From positions 1-5,211 of the forward strand of contig CAAFPB010000480.1 of assembly GCA_900764725.1 (NCBI GenBank): a DNA stretch of 5,211 nucleotides, in the 5' to 3' direction. The translations under genes and the position numbers were made by a program. The stretch comes from an uncultured Catenibacterium sp. Lineage in GTDB: Bacteria > Bacillota_I > Bacilli_A > Erysipelotrichales > Coprobacillaceae. Positions 1 through 5,202 of this stretch are shown one piece after another (the first letter of the stretch is position 1; every line of letters begins with the position of its first letter). The notes under the pieces are model-generated. The model saw only the letters and a list, made by a program, of their open reading frames with translations. It was not told the origin of the DNA and ran no database searches.

Positions 1-1
1 A

Positions 2-45
2 ATATTCAAGTTATATGCATACTTGTCCATATGCATATTGAATAT
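2..45. promoter_or_regulatory. Nested inverted repeats in the PTS operon leader (possible operator or RNA hairpin)
   Basis: Two pairs of complementary arms nest around one centre. ATATTCA (2-8) pairs with TGAATAT (39-45), and ATATGCATA (13-21) pairs with TATGCATAT (30-38), leaving a 4-base bulge on the left side and an 8-base loop. The ATATGCATA unit is also a direct repeat (13-21 and 29-37, 16 bases apart). This lies 44 bases ahead of manX, so a regulator operator or an mRNA leader hairpin is plausible. No T-run follows, so it is not a terminator. The regulator is not identifiable, and no sigma-54 promoter or good catabolite-response element was found in the visible 88 bases. The true promoter may lie outside the window. 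Confidence 0.45.
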
Positions 46-88
46 ATCTTCACTACTTACTTACAATTATGAAAGGTAGGAGAACAAA

Positions 89-1075
89 ATGGTAGGAATT
101 ATCCTTGCGAGTCATGGTAAATTCGCAGAAGGCATTTTCCAGTCAGGATCTATGATCTTTGGTGATCAGGCTAACGTTAAAGCCTGCACATTAATGCCTA
201 GCGAAGGACCAGATGATATCCGCAAAAAGATGGAAGACGCGATTGCTGGTTTTGATAATCAGGATGAAGTATTATTCCTTGTAGACCTTTGGGGTGGAAC
301 ACCATTCAATCAGGCAAGTGCATTACTTAATGGACATGAAGATAAGTGGGCAATTGTTACTGGTTTAAATTTACCAATGTTGATTGAAACTTATGCATCT
401 CGTATGTCTATGGAAACAGCTCATGAAATCGCTACACATGTCACTGAAGTGGCAAGAGATGGTGTTAAACCAAAACCTGAAACACTAGAACCTAAGAAGG
501 AAGAAAAGGCAGCAGAAGCTGCACCAGCACCTCAGGGCGCTATTCCTGAAGGAACAGTTATTGGTGATGGTCACATCAAATATGTATTAGCAAGAATTGA
601 CTCACGTTTATTACATGGTCAGGTTGCGACTGCATGGACTAAGACAACTCAGCCAAACCGTATCATCGTTGTATCTGATGGTGTGGCTCATGATGATCTT
701 AGAAAAGAAATGATTATTCAGGCAGCACCTCCAGGTGTTAAAGCTCATGTTGTACCAATCGATAAGATGATCCAGGTTGCTAAGGATCCACGTTTTGGTA
801 ACACAAAAGCATTAGTATTATTTGAAACTCCACAGGATGCACTTCGTGCAATCGAAGGTGGCGTTGACATCAAGACATTGAACTTAGGTTCTATGGCTCA
901 TTCACAGGGTAAAGTAGTATGTACTAAAGCTGTATCAATGGGTCAGGATGATGTAGATACTATTGAAAAGATCATGGCTAAGGGTGTTAACTTTGATGTA
1001 CGTAAAGTACCAAATGATTCACCTGATAACATCAATGCAATCCTTAATAAAGCTAAAGAAGGATTATCTAAATAA
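89..1075 (+). CDS. manX: PTS mannose-family transporter subunit IIAB (fused EIIA-EIIB)
   Basis: This cytoplasmic phosphotransfer protein passes phosphate from HPr to the incoming sugar. The EIIA (fructoside/mannose type) domain covers residues 1-125, with the phospho-acceptor His9 in the ASHGKFAEG motif and the conserved DLWGGTPFNQA segment near 66-76. A flexible Pro/Ala/Lys/Glu-rich linker spans about 127-160. The EIIB (mannose/sorbose type) domain runs from about 162 to 328, with the active His176 in RIDSRLLHGQV. Both histidines and the full length (328 residues, near the usual size for ManX) indicate an intact enzyme. The ATG at 89 follows TAGGAG (77-82) by 6 bases. It is the first gene of a manXYZ-manO operon, 15 bases before manY. 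All 12 Gln codons are CAG. The family assignment is firm; the sugar (mannose, glucose, fructose or amino sugar) cannot be told from sequence. The symbol follows the family convention. Confidence 0.96.
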   Translation: MVGIILASHGKFAEGIFQSGSMIFGDQANVKACTLMPSEGPDDIRKKMEDAIAGFDNQDEVLFLVDLWGGTPFNQASALLNGHEDKWAIVTGLNLPMLIETYASRMSMETAHEIATHVTEVARDGVKPKPETLEPKKEEKAAEAAPAPQGAIPEGTVIGDGHIKYVLARIDSRLLHGQVATAWTKTTQPNRIIVVSDGVAHDDLRKEMIIQAAPPGVKAHVVPIDKMIQVAKDPRFGNTKALVLFETPQDALRAIEGGVDIKTLNLGSMAHSQGKVVCTKAVSMGQDDVDTIEKIMAKGVNFDVRKVPNDSPDNINAILNKAKEGLSK

Positions 1076-1090
1076 GGGAGGAAATAATTT

Positions 1091-1906
1091 ATGTCAGCAA
1101 TTTCAATTGTGCTGATTGCGATTGTTGCTTTACTTGCAGGTATGGAAGGTATTCTTGATGAATTCCAGTTCCATCAGCCTCTAGTAGCATGTACGTTAAT
1201 CGGCTTAGTTACTGGACACTTAAAGGAAGGTATCATCCTTGGTGGTTCATTACAGATGATTGCCCTTGGTTGGGCAAACGTTGGTGCTGCTGTTGCACCA
1301 GATGCTGCTCTTGCATCAGTTGCTTCAGCAATCATCATGGTATTAGGTTTACAGGGTGGTAGTACAAACGTTACTAACGCTATCAATACTTCTATCGCTG
1401 TAGCAGTGCCATTATCAGTTGCAGGTTTATTCTTAACAATGATCTGTCGTACTCTAGCAATCCCTATGGTTCACTTCATGGATGCAGCTGCTGAAAAAGG
1501 TGACTATAAGGCTATTGAAAGATGGCAGGTTGCTGCAATCTTAATGCAGGGTCTTCGTATCATGATCCCAGCAGTTATCCTTTGCTTCGTTCCAGCTAAG
1601 GTTGTAACAGGTGCATTAAACGCAATGCCAGCTTGGTTATCTGGTGGTATGGCTGTTGGCGGTGGTATGGTTGCCGCTGTAGGTTATGCAATGGTTATCA
1701 ACATGATGGCTACAAAAGAAACTTGGCCATTCTTCGCTCTTGGTTTCGTTTTAGCAGCTATCTCAGAACTTACATTAATCGCATTAGGTGTTATTGGTGT
1801 TGTACTTGCTTTAATCTATCTTGGATTAAAAGACAATGCTGGTAAAGGTAATGGTGGCACTGGAGGATCTGGAGATCCACTTGGTGACATCTTAAACGAC
1901 TATTAA
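1091..1906 (+). CDS. manY: PTS mannose-family transporter subunit IIC
   Basis: This is the integral membrane EIIC subunit, which with EIID forms the sugar channel of the mannose-type PTS. The 271-residue protein is strongly hydrophobic, with apolar stretches near residues 3-20, 30-42, 72-90, 98-118, 147-168, 184-203 and 213-245. The family-typical segment around residues 50-80 (GGSLQMIALGWANVGAAVAP and the following Asp-Ala-Ala-Leu) is present. The protein ends in a Gly-rich cytoplasmic tail (about 249-262) followed by DPLGDILNDY. From memory, closely similar ends occur in other Firmicutes EIIC proteins, so the tail is not an aberration. The start follows GGGAGG (1076-1081) by 9 bases. The gene is 15 bases after manX and 20 before manZ, so the three are almost certainly co-transcribed and coupled. 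All 6 Gln codons are CAG. EIIC of this family is also part of the receptor for class IIa bacteriocins in lactic acid bacteria and Listeria; sensitivity here is unknown. Confidence 0.95.
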   Translation: MSAISIVLIAIVALLAGMEGILDEFQFHQPLVACTLIGLVTGHLKEGIILGGSLQMIALGWANVGAAVAPDAALASVASAIIMVLGLQGGSTNVTNAINTSIAVAVPLSVAGLFLTMICRTLAIPMVHFMDAAAEKGDYKAIERWQVAAILMQGLRIMIPAVILCFVPAKVVTGALNAMPAWLSGGMAVGGGMVAAVGYAMVINMMATKETWPFFALGFVLAAISELTLIALGVIGVVLALIYLGLKDNAGKGNGGTGGSGDPLGDILNDY

Positions 1907-1926
1907 TCTGAAGGAGGACGAACATT

Positions 1927-2844
1927 ATGGCAGATAAGATTACACTATCTAAAAAAGATAGAATGGACGTATGCTGGCGTCATCAGTTCCTTCAGGGTTC
2001 TTGGAACTATGAACGTATGCAGAATGGTGGTTGGTGTTATGCTATTATCCCAGCTATCAAGAAATTATATAGTAAAGAAGAAGATAGAGCCGCTGCATTA
2101 AAGCGTCATCTTGAATTCTATAACACACATCCTTATGTATCAGCTCCAGTTATGGGTGTTACATTAGCACTTGAAGAAGAACGTGCAAATGGTATGCCTG
2201 TAGATGACCAGACTGTACAGGGTGTTAAAGTTGGTATGATGGGACCTCTTGCTGGTGTTGGTGACCCAGTATTCTGGTTTACAGTAAGACCAATCTTAGG
2301 TGCATTAGGTGCTTCACTTGCATTATCAGGAAGCATTGTTGGACCATTATTATTCTTTGTAGTATGGAACTTAGTACGTATCGCATTCTTATGGTATACA
2401 CAGGAATTCGGTTACAAAGTAGGTACTTCTATTGCTAAGGATATGTCAGGAGGACTTCTTGGTAAAGTTACTGAAGGTGCTTCTATCCTTGGTATGTTCA
2501 TCATCGGTGCATTAGTACAGAGATGGGTATCAATCAGCTTTACTCCAGTAGTATCTCAGGTTACTCAGTCTGAAGGTGCTTATATCGACTGGAATAAGTT
2601 ACCAAAGGGTACTGCAGGTATCAAGGAAGCTTTAACTCAGTACAATTCACTTGGTGCTAATGGATTAAATCAGGTTAAGGTTACTACTTTACAGCAGAAC
2701 TTAGACCAGTTAATCCCTGGTTTAGCAGCATTATTACTTACATTATTATGCTGTTACTTATTAAAGAAAAAGGTATCTCCAATCGTTATCATCATCGCAT
2801 TATTCGTTGTTGGTATCGTTGCAAGAGTTATCGGTATTATGTAA
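1927..2844 (+). CDS. manZ: PTS mannose-family transporter subunit IID
   Basis: This is the membrane EIID subunit unique to mannose-type PTS; it joins EIIC to make the transport complex. The N-terminus is polar (LSKKDRMDVCWRHQFLQGSW, residues 7-26). The conserved core includes HPYVSAPVMGVTLALEEE (68-85) and MGPLAGVGDPVFWFTVRPI (105-123). Hydrophobic segments follow near 124-155, 183-198 and 262-278, with a C-terminal one at 284-303. A polar stretch at about 205-260 between the last hydrophobic segments matches the extra external region of Gram-positive EIID proteins, and the length of 305 residues fits those rather than the shorter E. coli ManZ (about 285). The ATG at 1927 follows a perfect AAGGAGG (1911-1917) by 9 bases. 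All 14 Gln codons are CAG, consistent with strong expression. Confidence 0.96.
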   Translation: MADKITLSKKDRMDVCWRHQFLQGSWNYERMQNGGWCYAIIPAIKKLYSKEEDRAAALKRHLEFYNTHPYVSAPVMGVTLALEEERANGMPVDDQTVQGVKVGMMGPLAGVGDPVFWFTVRPILGALGASLALSGSIVGPLLFFVVWNLVRIAFLWYTQEFGYKVGTSIAKDMSGGLLGKVTEGASILGMFIIGALVQRWVSISFTPVVSQVTQSEGAYIDWNKLPKGTAGIKEALTQYNSLGANGLNQVKVTTLQQNLDQLIPGLAALLLTLLCCYLLKKKVSPIVIIIALFVVGIVARVIGIM

Positions 2845-2849
2845 TTACT

Positions 2850-2870
2850 AGAGGCAGTTTTACTGCCTCT
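2850..2870 (+). promoter_or_regulatory. Intercistronic hairpin between manZ and manO
   Basis: AGAGGCAGT (2850-2858) and ACTGCCTCT (2862-2870) form a perfect 9-bp stem with a TTT loop, starting 5 bases after the manZ stop codon. It is followed by TATGTTT, which is a poor U-tract, and then by the manO ribosome binding site. It therefore looks like a leaky attenuator, or a 3'-end stabiliser of the manXYZ message, that lets part of transcription into manO. The structure is plain in the sequence; the function is inferred. Confidence 0.7.
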
Positions 2871-2891
2871 TATGTTTAAGGAGGAGATAAA

Positions 2892-3290
2892 ATGGCACAA
2901 TCACAAAATACAAAAGTTGATTTTTCAATCAAAGCGACTTCACTCAATGGTTTAACTAACTATGGGGATGTCATGGTAGGGGACAAGGCCTTTGAATTCT
3001 ATAATGAAAAGAATAAAGAAGACTTTATTCAGATTCCATGGGAAGAAATTGATTATATCAGCGCTTCTGTATATTTTAATAAGAAGATTTCGCGTTTCGC
3101 AATCTTTACTAAAAACAACGGTCATTTTACTTTCTCTACACGTGATAATGTGAAAACATTACAGGTAGTTGGAAATCATTTTCCAAAAGAAAAAATGTAT
3201 CGTTCACCTACATTCCTTACCATTATTAAAAGGGGTGTACGATACATCTTTGACTCCAAATATCGCCAAAAAGTAAACGGTCAGGCTTAA
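2892..3290 (+). CDS. manO: DUF956 family protein (ManO-like)
   Basis: This 132-residue soluble protein matches the DUF956 family by its overall pattern. It has an N-terminal half beginning VDFSIKATSLNGLTNYGDVM, an IPWEEIDYISASVYFNKKISRFAIFT core (about 48-73), a FTFSTRD strand and a basic C-terminal segment. There is no signal peptide or membrane segment. The family is found next to Firmicutes mannose-PTS operons, where it is called ManO. It is generally regarded as a possible regulator or accessory factor of the PTS, but its molecular activity is not established to my knowledge. The ATG at 2892 has a perfect AAGGAGG at 2878-2884, 7 bases upstream. It is separated from manZ by 47 bases and a hairpin, so it probably shares the operon transcript at reduced level. 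Gln codon use (3 CAG, 3 CAA) lacks the strict CAG bias of manXYZ. Its stop codon overlaps that of the convergent tetR gene by two bases. Confidence 0.87.
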   Translation: MAQSQNTKVDFSIKATSLNGLTNYGDVMVGDKAFEFYNEKNKEDFIQIPWEEIDYISASVYFNKKISRFAIFTKNNGHFTFSTRDNVKTLQVVGNHFPKEKMYRSPTFLTIIKRGVRYIFDSKYRQKVNGQA

Positions 3291-3309
3291 TTGCCTGGCC
3301 AATTTTTTT
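3279..3309 (+). terminator. Intrinsic terminator of the man operon
   Basis: GGTCAGGC (3279-3286) pairs with GCCTGGCC (3293-3300) in an 8-bp stem with one U-G wobble. The loop is TTAATT, and AA plus seven Ts (3303-3309) follow. This is a strong rho-independent terminator for plus-strand transcription. The loop contains the manO stop (3288-3290) and the minus-strand tetR stop (3287-3289). Read from the other strand the stem is also good, but only a broken T-run follows, so termination in that direction would be weaker. Confidence 0.9.
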
Positions 3310-3865
3310 GTATTCCATTAAGAATAAAATCTGTGAGAAGACTAGATAATTCTTCGATAGAATAATTATAACTATTTGTAAACCAATTCATATATACACT
3401 TATAACTCCAGGGATACATAAATCAACTGCAACTTTAAATCTATTTTGATCTATTGTTTCTGTTTCTTCAATACGTTCTTGTACATATTTTCTAAGAATA
3501 TCTACAATCTTCACAATGAAATAAGAACGGTTATTTGTCTTAAAAAGTAAACCATAGAATTCTAAATCATGATTGACTGTTTCAGTAAACTTCACAAAGA
3601 TATTAGTTAAGAAATCAGCCATATTAGTAAACTCGACTGTATCAATGTTTTTGATAAAAGCTGCGACCACTAGATTTTGTATTTCTTCCATAACATCATT
3701 GATATCTGAATAGTAATTATAAAATGTCTTACGGTTAATATTAGCTCTTTTCGCAACATCTGTAATTGTGATTTGATTTATATCTTTTTCATTTAATAGC
3801 TCTACAAAAGCTTTATATATTGCACGCTTTGTCTTAAGTACACGCTTATCTGTTTTTTGTTCCAT
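3287..3865 (-). CDS. TetR/AcrR family transcriptional regulator (first)
   Basis: This is a DNA-binding repressor-type protein of 192 residues. The N-terminal TetR domain has a helix-turn-helix at about residues 32-52: ITITDVAKRANINRKTFYNYY, with the typical KxTFYxYY end of the recognition helix. The C-terminal ligand domain carries the pattern GVISVYMNWFTN near 155-166 and a final helix pair, resembling the TetR C-terminal domain frequent in Firmicutes regulators of the DhaS type. I chose the ATG at 3865 because AAAGTGGG lies 8 bases upstream. An in-frame TTG eight codons earlier has no ribosome binding site. The gene converges on manO, overlapping its stop, and diverges from the HD-domain gene at 3996, which is its most likely target besides itself. 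All 6 Gln codons are CAA, in sharp contrast to the PTS genes. The ligand is unknown. Confidence 0.9.
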   Translation of the reverse strand: MEQKTDKRVLKTKRAIYKAFVELLNEKDINQITITDVAKRANINRKTFYNYYSDINDVMEEIQNLVVAAFIKNIDTVEFTNMADFLTNIFVKFTETVNHDLEFYGLLFKTNNRSYFIVKIVDILRKYVQERIEETETIDQNRFKVAVDLCIPGVISVYMNWFTNSYNYSIEELSSLLTDFILNGIQKNWPGN

Positions 3866-3883
3866 AATTAATACCCACTTTCT

Positions 3884-3896
3884 ATACAATATGTAT
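3884..3896. promoter_or_regulatory. Palindrome upstream of the first tetR gene (possible operator)
   Basis: ATACA (3884-3888) and TGTAT (3892-3896) are inverted arms around ATA, 18 bases upstream of the tetR start and just ahead of its ribosome binding site. The position suits an autoregulatory site, but the arms are short and AT-rich, so chance is a real alternative. Confidence 0.3.
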
Positions 3897-3927
3897 CTTT
3901 ATCATCATTTCTATTGTGTTCTGACCA

Positions 3928-3956
3928 TTTATTATTCTATATATTTATATTATAAT
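3928..3956 (+). promoter_or_regulatory. Candidate promoter of the HD-domain gene, overlapping a minus-strand -10 box
   Basis: A perfect TATAAT (3951-3956) lies 17 bases after a weak TTTATT (3928-3933) and 39 bases before the HD gene start. On the opposite strand another TATAAT (3954-3949) overlaps it and could serve the tetR gene, with a weak TTAAAC at 3977-3972 as its -35 (17-base spacer). Overlapping divergent promoters would link the two genes' expression. The region is very AT-rich, so the -35 assignments are uncertain. Confidence 0.45.
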
Positions 3957-3995
3957 ACATGCGGATTATAGGTTTAAACAAGAGAGGATGCACGA

Positions 3996-4430
3996 ATGAC
4001 ACATATAATTCAGAAGAAGTTACGTTATTTAGAAAGTGTTGGTCGTTTGAATGAAACTAAGAACTATATTCAACATGGTTCTATTAGTGTTTATACTCAT
4101 TGCGTGAGTGTTGCGTGTATGAGTGTTAAAATAGCGAAATGGTTACCAATACAAGTCAATATGGATGCTTTAGTGATTGGTGCATTACTACATGATTATT
4201 TCTTATATGATTGGCATGATGGACAAAATAGACATTTCCATGGTTTTACTCATCCAGGATGTGCTTTTAAAAACGCAGAAATGGATTATACTCTATCACC
4301 TAGAGTTAAAAATATTATAGTGAGACATATGTTCCCTCTAACTCTTGTTCCTCCTACATGCATTGAAGCATGGATTGTATGTATTGCGGATAAGATCTGT
4401 GCAATAGAAGAGACATTGTTTAGAAGATAA
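3996..4430 (+). CDS. Small HD-domain protein (putative metal-dependent phosphohydrolase)
   Basis: This 144-residue cytoplasmic protein has the HD superfamily metal-binding signature: His35 (in SVYTHCVSVA), His66-Asp67 (LLHDYFLYDWH), a His-rich segment with His80, His82 and His86 (HFHGFTHP), His111 (VRHMFPLT) and Asp132 (CIADKICAIEETLFRR). All canonical metal ligands are present, so it should be an active hydrolase. HD proteins cut phosphate esters, often nucleotides, but the substrate cannot be read here. From memory, the HDYFLYDWH, HGFTHP and ADK...ETLFRR signatures mark a small single-domain group common in Clostridia and related gut Firmicutes, and the C-terminus looks complete. The ATG at 3996 follows AGAGAGG (3981-3987) by 8 bases; an ATG at 3988 is out of frame. 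It is divergent from the tetR gene and ends directly at a terminator, so it is probably monocistronic. Confidence 0.88.
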   Translation: MTHIIQKKLRYLESVGRLNETKNYIQHGSISVYTHCVSVACMSVKIAKWLPIQVNMDALVIGALLHDYFLYDWHDGQNRHFHGFTHPGCAFKNAEMDYTLSPRVKNIIVRHMFPLTLVPPTCIEAWIVCIADKICAIEETLFRR

Positions 4431-4452
4431 GCTAGAATTTCTAGCTTTTTTT
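4429..4452 (+). terminator. Intrinsic terminator of the HD-domain gene
   Basis: AAGCTAGA (4429-4436) pairs with TCTAGCTT (4440-4447) around an ATT loop, with the T-run covering 4446-4452. The stem begins within the HD gene's stop codon. This is a clear rho-independent terminator on the plus strand. Confidence 0.85.
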
Positions 4453-4460
4453 GAGCGTAA

Positions 4461-4488
4461 AAAAGTAACTATTTCCTAAGTTACTTTT
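4461..4488. terminator. Hairpin, probable terminator for the second tetR gene (bidirectional)
   Basis: AAAAGTAACT (4461-4470) pairs perfectly with AGTTACTTTT (4479-4488) over 10 bp, with an 8-base loop. On the minus strand the stem runs into six Ts (complement of the A-run 4459-4464), which makes a good terminator for the tetR gene ending at 4565. On the plus strand it runs into TTTTGTG, which is weaker and would act as a backup for the HD gene. Confidence 0.7.
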
Positions 4489-4504
4489 GTGTTAAACAAA
4501 ATTC

Positions 4505-4534
4505 AAGGACAACCGTATACTGGTTGTTCTTTTT
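4505..4534 (+). terminator. Third hairpin with T-run in the convergent spacer
   Basis: AAGGACAACC (4505-4514) pairs with GGTTGTTCTT (4522-4531), with one G-U wobble and a GTATACT loop. The T-run 4530-4534 completes a plus-strand rho-independent terminator. No plus-strand gene lies between it and the preceding terminators, so it is either a further backup or the relic of a lost gene or small RNA end. The minus-strand reading has no good T-run. Confidence 0.65.
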
Positions 4535-4564
4535 CACTTCGTGTAGGATTTGCTGAAATCAAAG

Positions 4565-5146
4565 TCAATCTATCAATTCTTTACTATTAGAATCATGCAT
4601 TATATTAATTGCAGTATCTTTAATACCAGTATCAATTGTATGTAGTATAATCTTCAATAGTTCATCATCATTCAATGAATCATTCTCAGAATGACACCAT
4701 TTTATAGTTACAAGAATGTTGTTTGCGATTAAATGGCTATATAAGTCCATTAGTTTATTTTCTTTTTTAAGTGAGACATAGATATCATTACTGAGTATTT
4801 CATAAATTTCTTGAAACAAATTAATAGGAAGTGACTTCTTATTTAAAATCAATAGTTCTTCTTTATTACGATTGAAATAACTAATAAGAGATACAATTGC
4901 TTTTTCATCTAACTGATCCCTAAAAAGAGAAGAGGCCTGTTTATATTCTTCTAATAATTCATCTTGAATCTTTTCAATCAAATCATATTTATCAATATAA
5001 TGTCGATAAAATGTTGTCTTATTGATTTTACATTCACTAATTAACATCTGAATAGTAATATCCTTAAAATCATAAAGAGACAATAAGTGAATAAAATTAT
5101 TTACTATATTTTCTTTTGTTTTTACAACTCTTAAATCATTTTTCAT
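4565..5146 (-). CDS. TetR/AcrR family transcriptional regulator (second)
   Basis: This 193-residue regulator has a TetR-type helix-turn-helix at about residues 30-50 (ITIQMLISECKINKTTFYRHY) followed by the usual DKYDLIEKI helix. The C-terminal part is a helical ligand/dimer domain without transmembrane segments; its layout (NKEELLIL near 93-100, a Trp near 150, a closing amphipathic helix) resembles the same Firmicutes TetR C-terminal type as the first regulator. The ATG at 5146 is preceded by AGGAG (5158-5154) with 7 bases between. A TTG start 17 codons further upstream would lie inside the operator-like repeats and lacks a ribosome binding site, so it was not used. It is convergent with the HD gene, 134 bases away. 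A cluster of inverted repeats directly upstream suggests autoregulation and control of a divergent gene outside the window. The ligand and target are unknown. Confidence 0.9.
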   Translation of the reverse strand: MKNDLRVVKTKENIVNNFIHLLSLYDFKDITIQMLISECKINKTTFYRHYIDKYDLIEKIQDELLEEYKQASSLFRDQLDEKAIVSLISYFNRNKEELLILNKKSLPINLFQEIYEILSNDIYVSLKKENKLMDLYSHLIANNILVTIKWCHSENDSLNDDELLKIILHTIDTGIKDTAINIMHDSNSKELID

Positions 5147-5158
5147 AACATAACTCCT

Positions 5159-5202
5159 GCTTATGCAACTATTTATGCTTAAAAGTTGCATAAGCAACTT
5201 TT
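5159..5202. promoter_or_regulatory. Operator-like cluster of inverted repeats upstream of the second tetR gene
   Basis: GCTTATGCAAC (5159-5169) is exactly inverted as GTTGCATAAGC (5185-5195), 15 bases apart. Inside that pair TTATGC (5173-5178) inverts to GCATAA (5188-5193). The right arm itself belongs to a hairpin-like palindrome, AAAAGTTGC (5181-5189) with GCAACTTTT (5194-5202). The shared core is TTGCWTAWGC. The cluster covers the ground just upstream of the ribosome binding site, as expected for a TetR operator. Confidence 0.65.
5170..5197 (-). promoter_or_regulatory. Candidate promoter of the second tetR gene
   Basis: On the minus strand TTGCTT (5197-5192) and TAAATA (5175-5170) are spaced 16 bases apart, with the ribosome binding site starting 11 bases after the -10 box. 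Both boxes sit inside the inverted-repeat cluster, so a bound repressor would block this promoter. The boxes are only partial matches to consensus. Confidence 0.4.

Noticed and set aside
39..52. TGAATATATCTTCA as a catabolite-response element
   Set aside because: The outer TGAA/TTCA fits, but the central CG and other core positions of the consensus do not match, so CcpA binding cannot be claimed.
38..67. TTGAAT and TACAAT (18-base spacer) as the man operon promoter
   Set aside because: Transcription would start almost on the ribosome binding site at 74-82, leaving practically no leader; plausible boxes in AT-rich DNA but poor placement.
1174..1386. Antisense open frame inside manY
   Set aside because: It lies wholly within a well-supported EIIC gene, has no ribosome binding site, and its product resembles no known family; it is a by-product of the coding frame.
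1633..1845. Second-frame open reading within manY
   Set aside because: The Trp/Tyr/Cys-rich product is typical of an out-of-frame read of a membrane protein gene, and no start signal precedes it.
2133..2336. Antisense open frame inside manZ
   Set aside because: It overlaps the conserved EIID core entirely and has no independent expression signals.
3866..3889. Longer first TetR starting at TTG 3889
   Set aside because: There is no ribosome binding site upstream of it, whereas the ATG at 3865 is preceded by AAAGTGGG; the extra residues do not belong to the TetR domain.
3972..3979. GTTTAAAC perfect 8-base palindrome ahead of the HD gene
   Set aside because: It is too short and AT-rich to call an operator by itself and has no second copy nearby.
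4535..4564. Possible insertion-sequence or gene remnant between the third hairpin and the second tetR
   Set aside because: Only 30 bases with short imperfect repeats; no terminal repeats, target duplication or recognisable coding remnant can be supported.
5147..5197. Longer second TetR starting at TTG 5197
   Set aside because: The extension is encoded by the inverted-repeat cluster, lacks a ribosome binding site, and the ATG at 5146 has AGGAG at good spacing.
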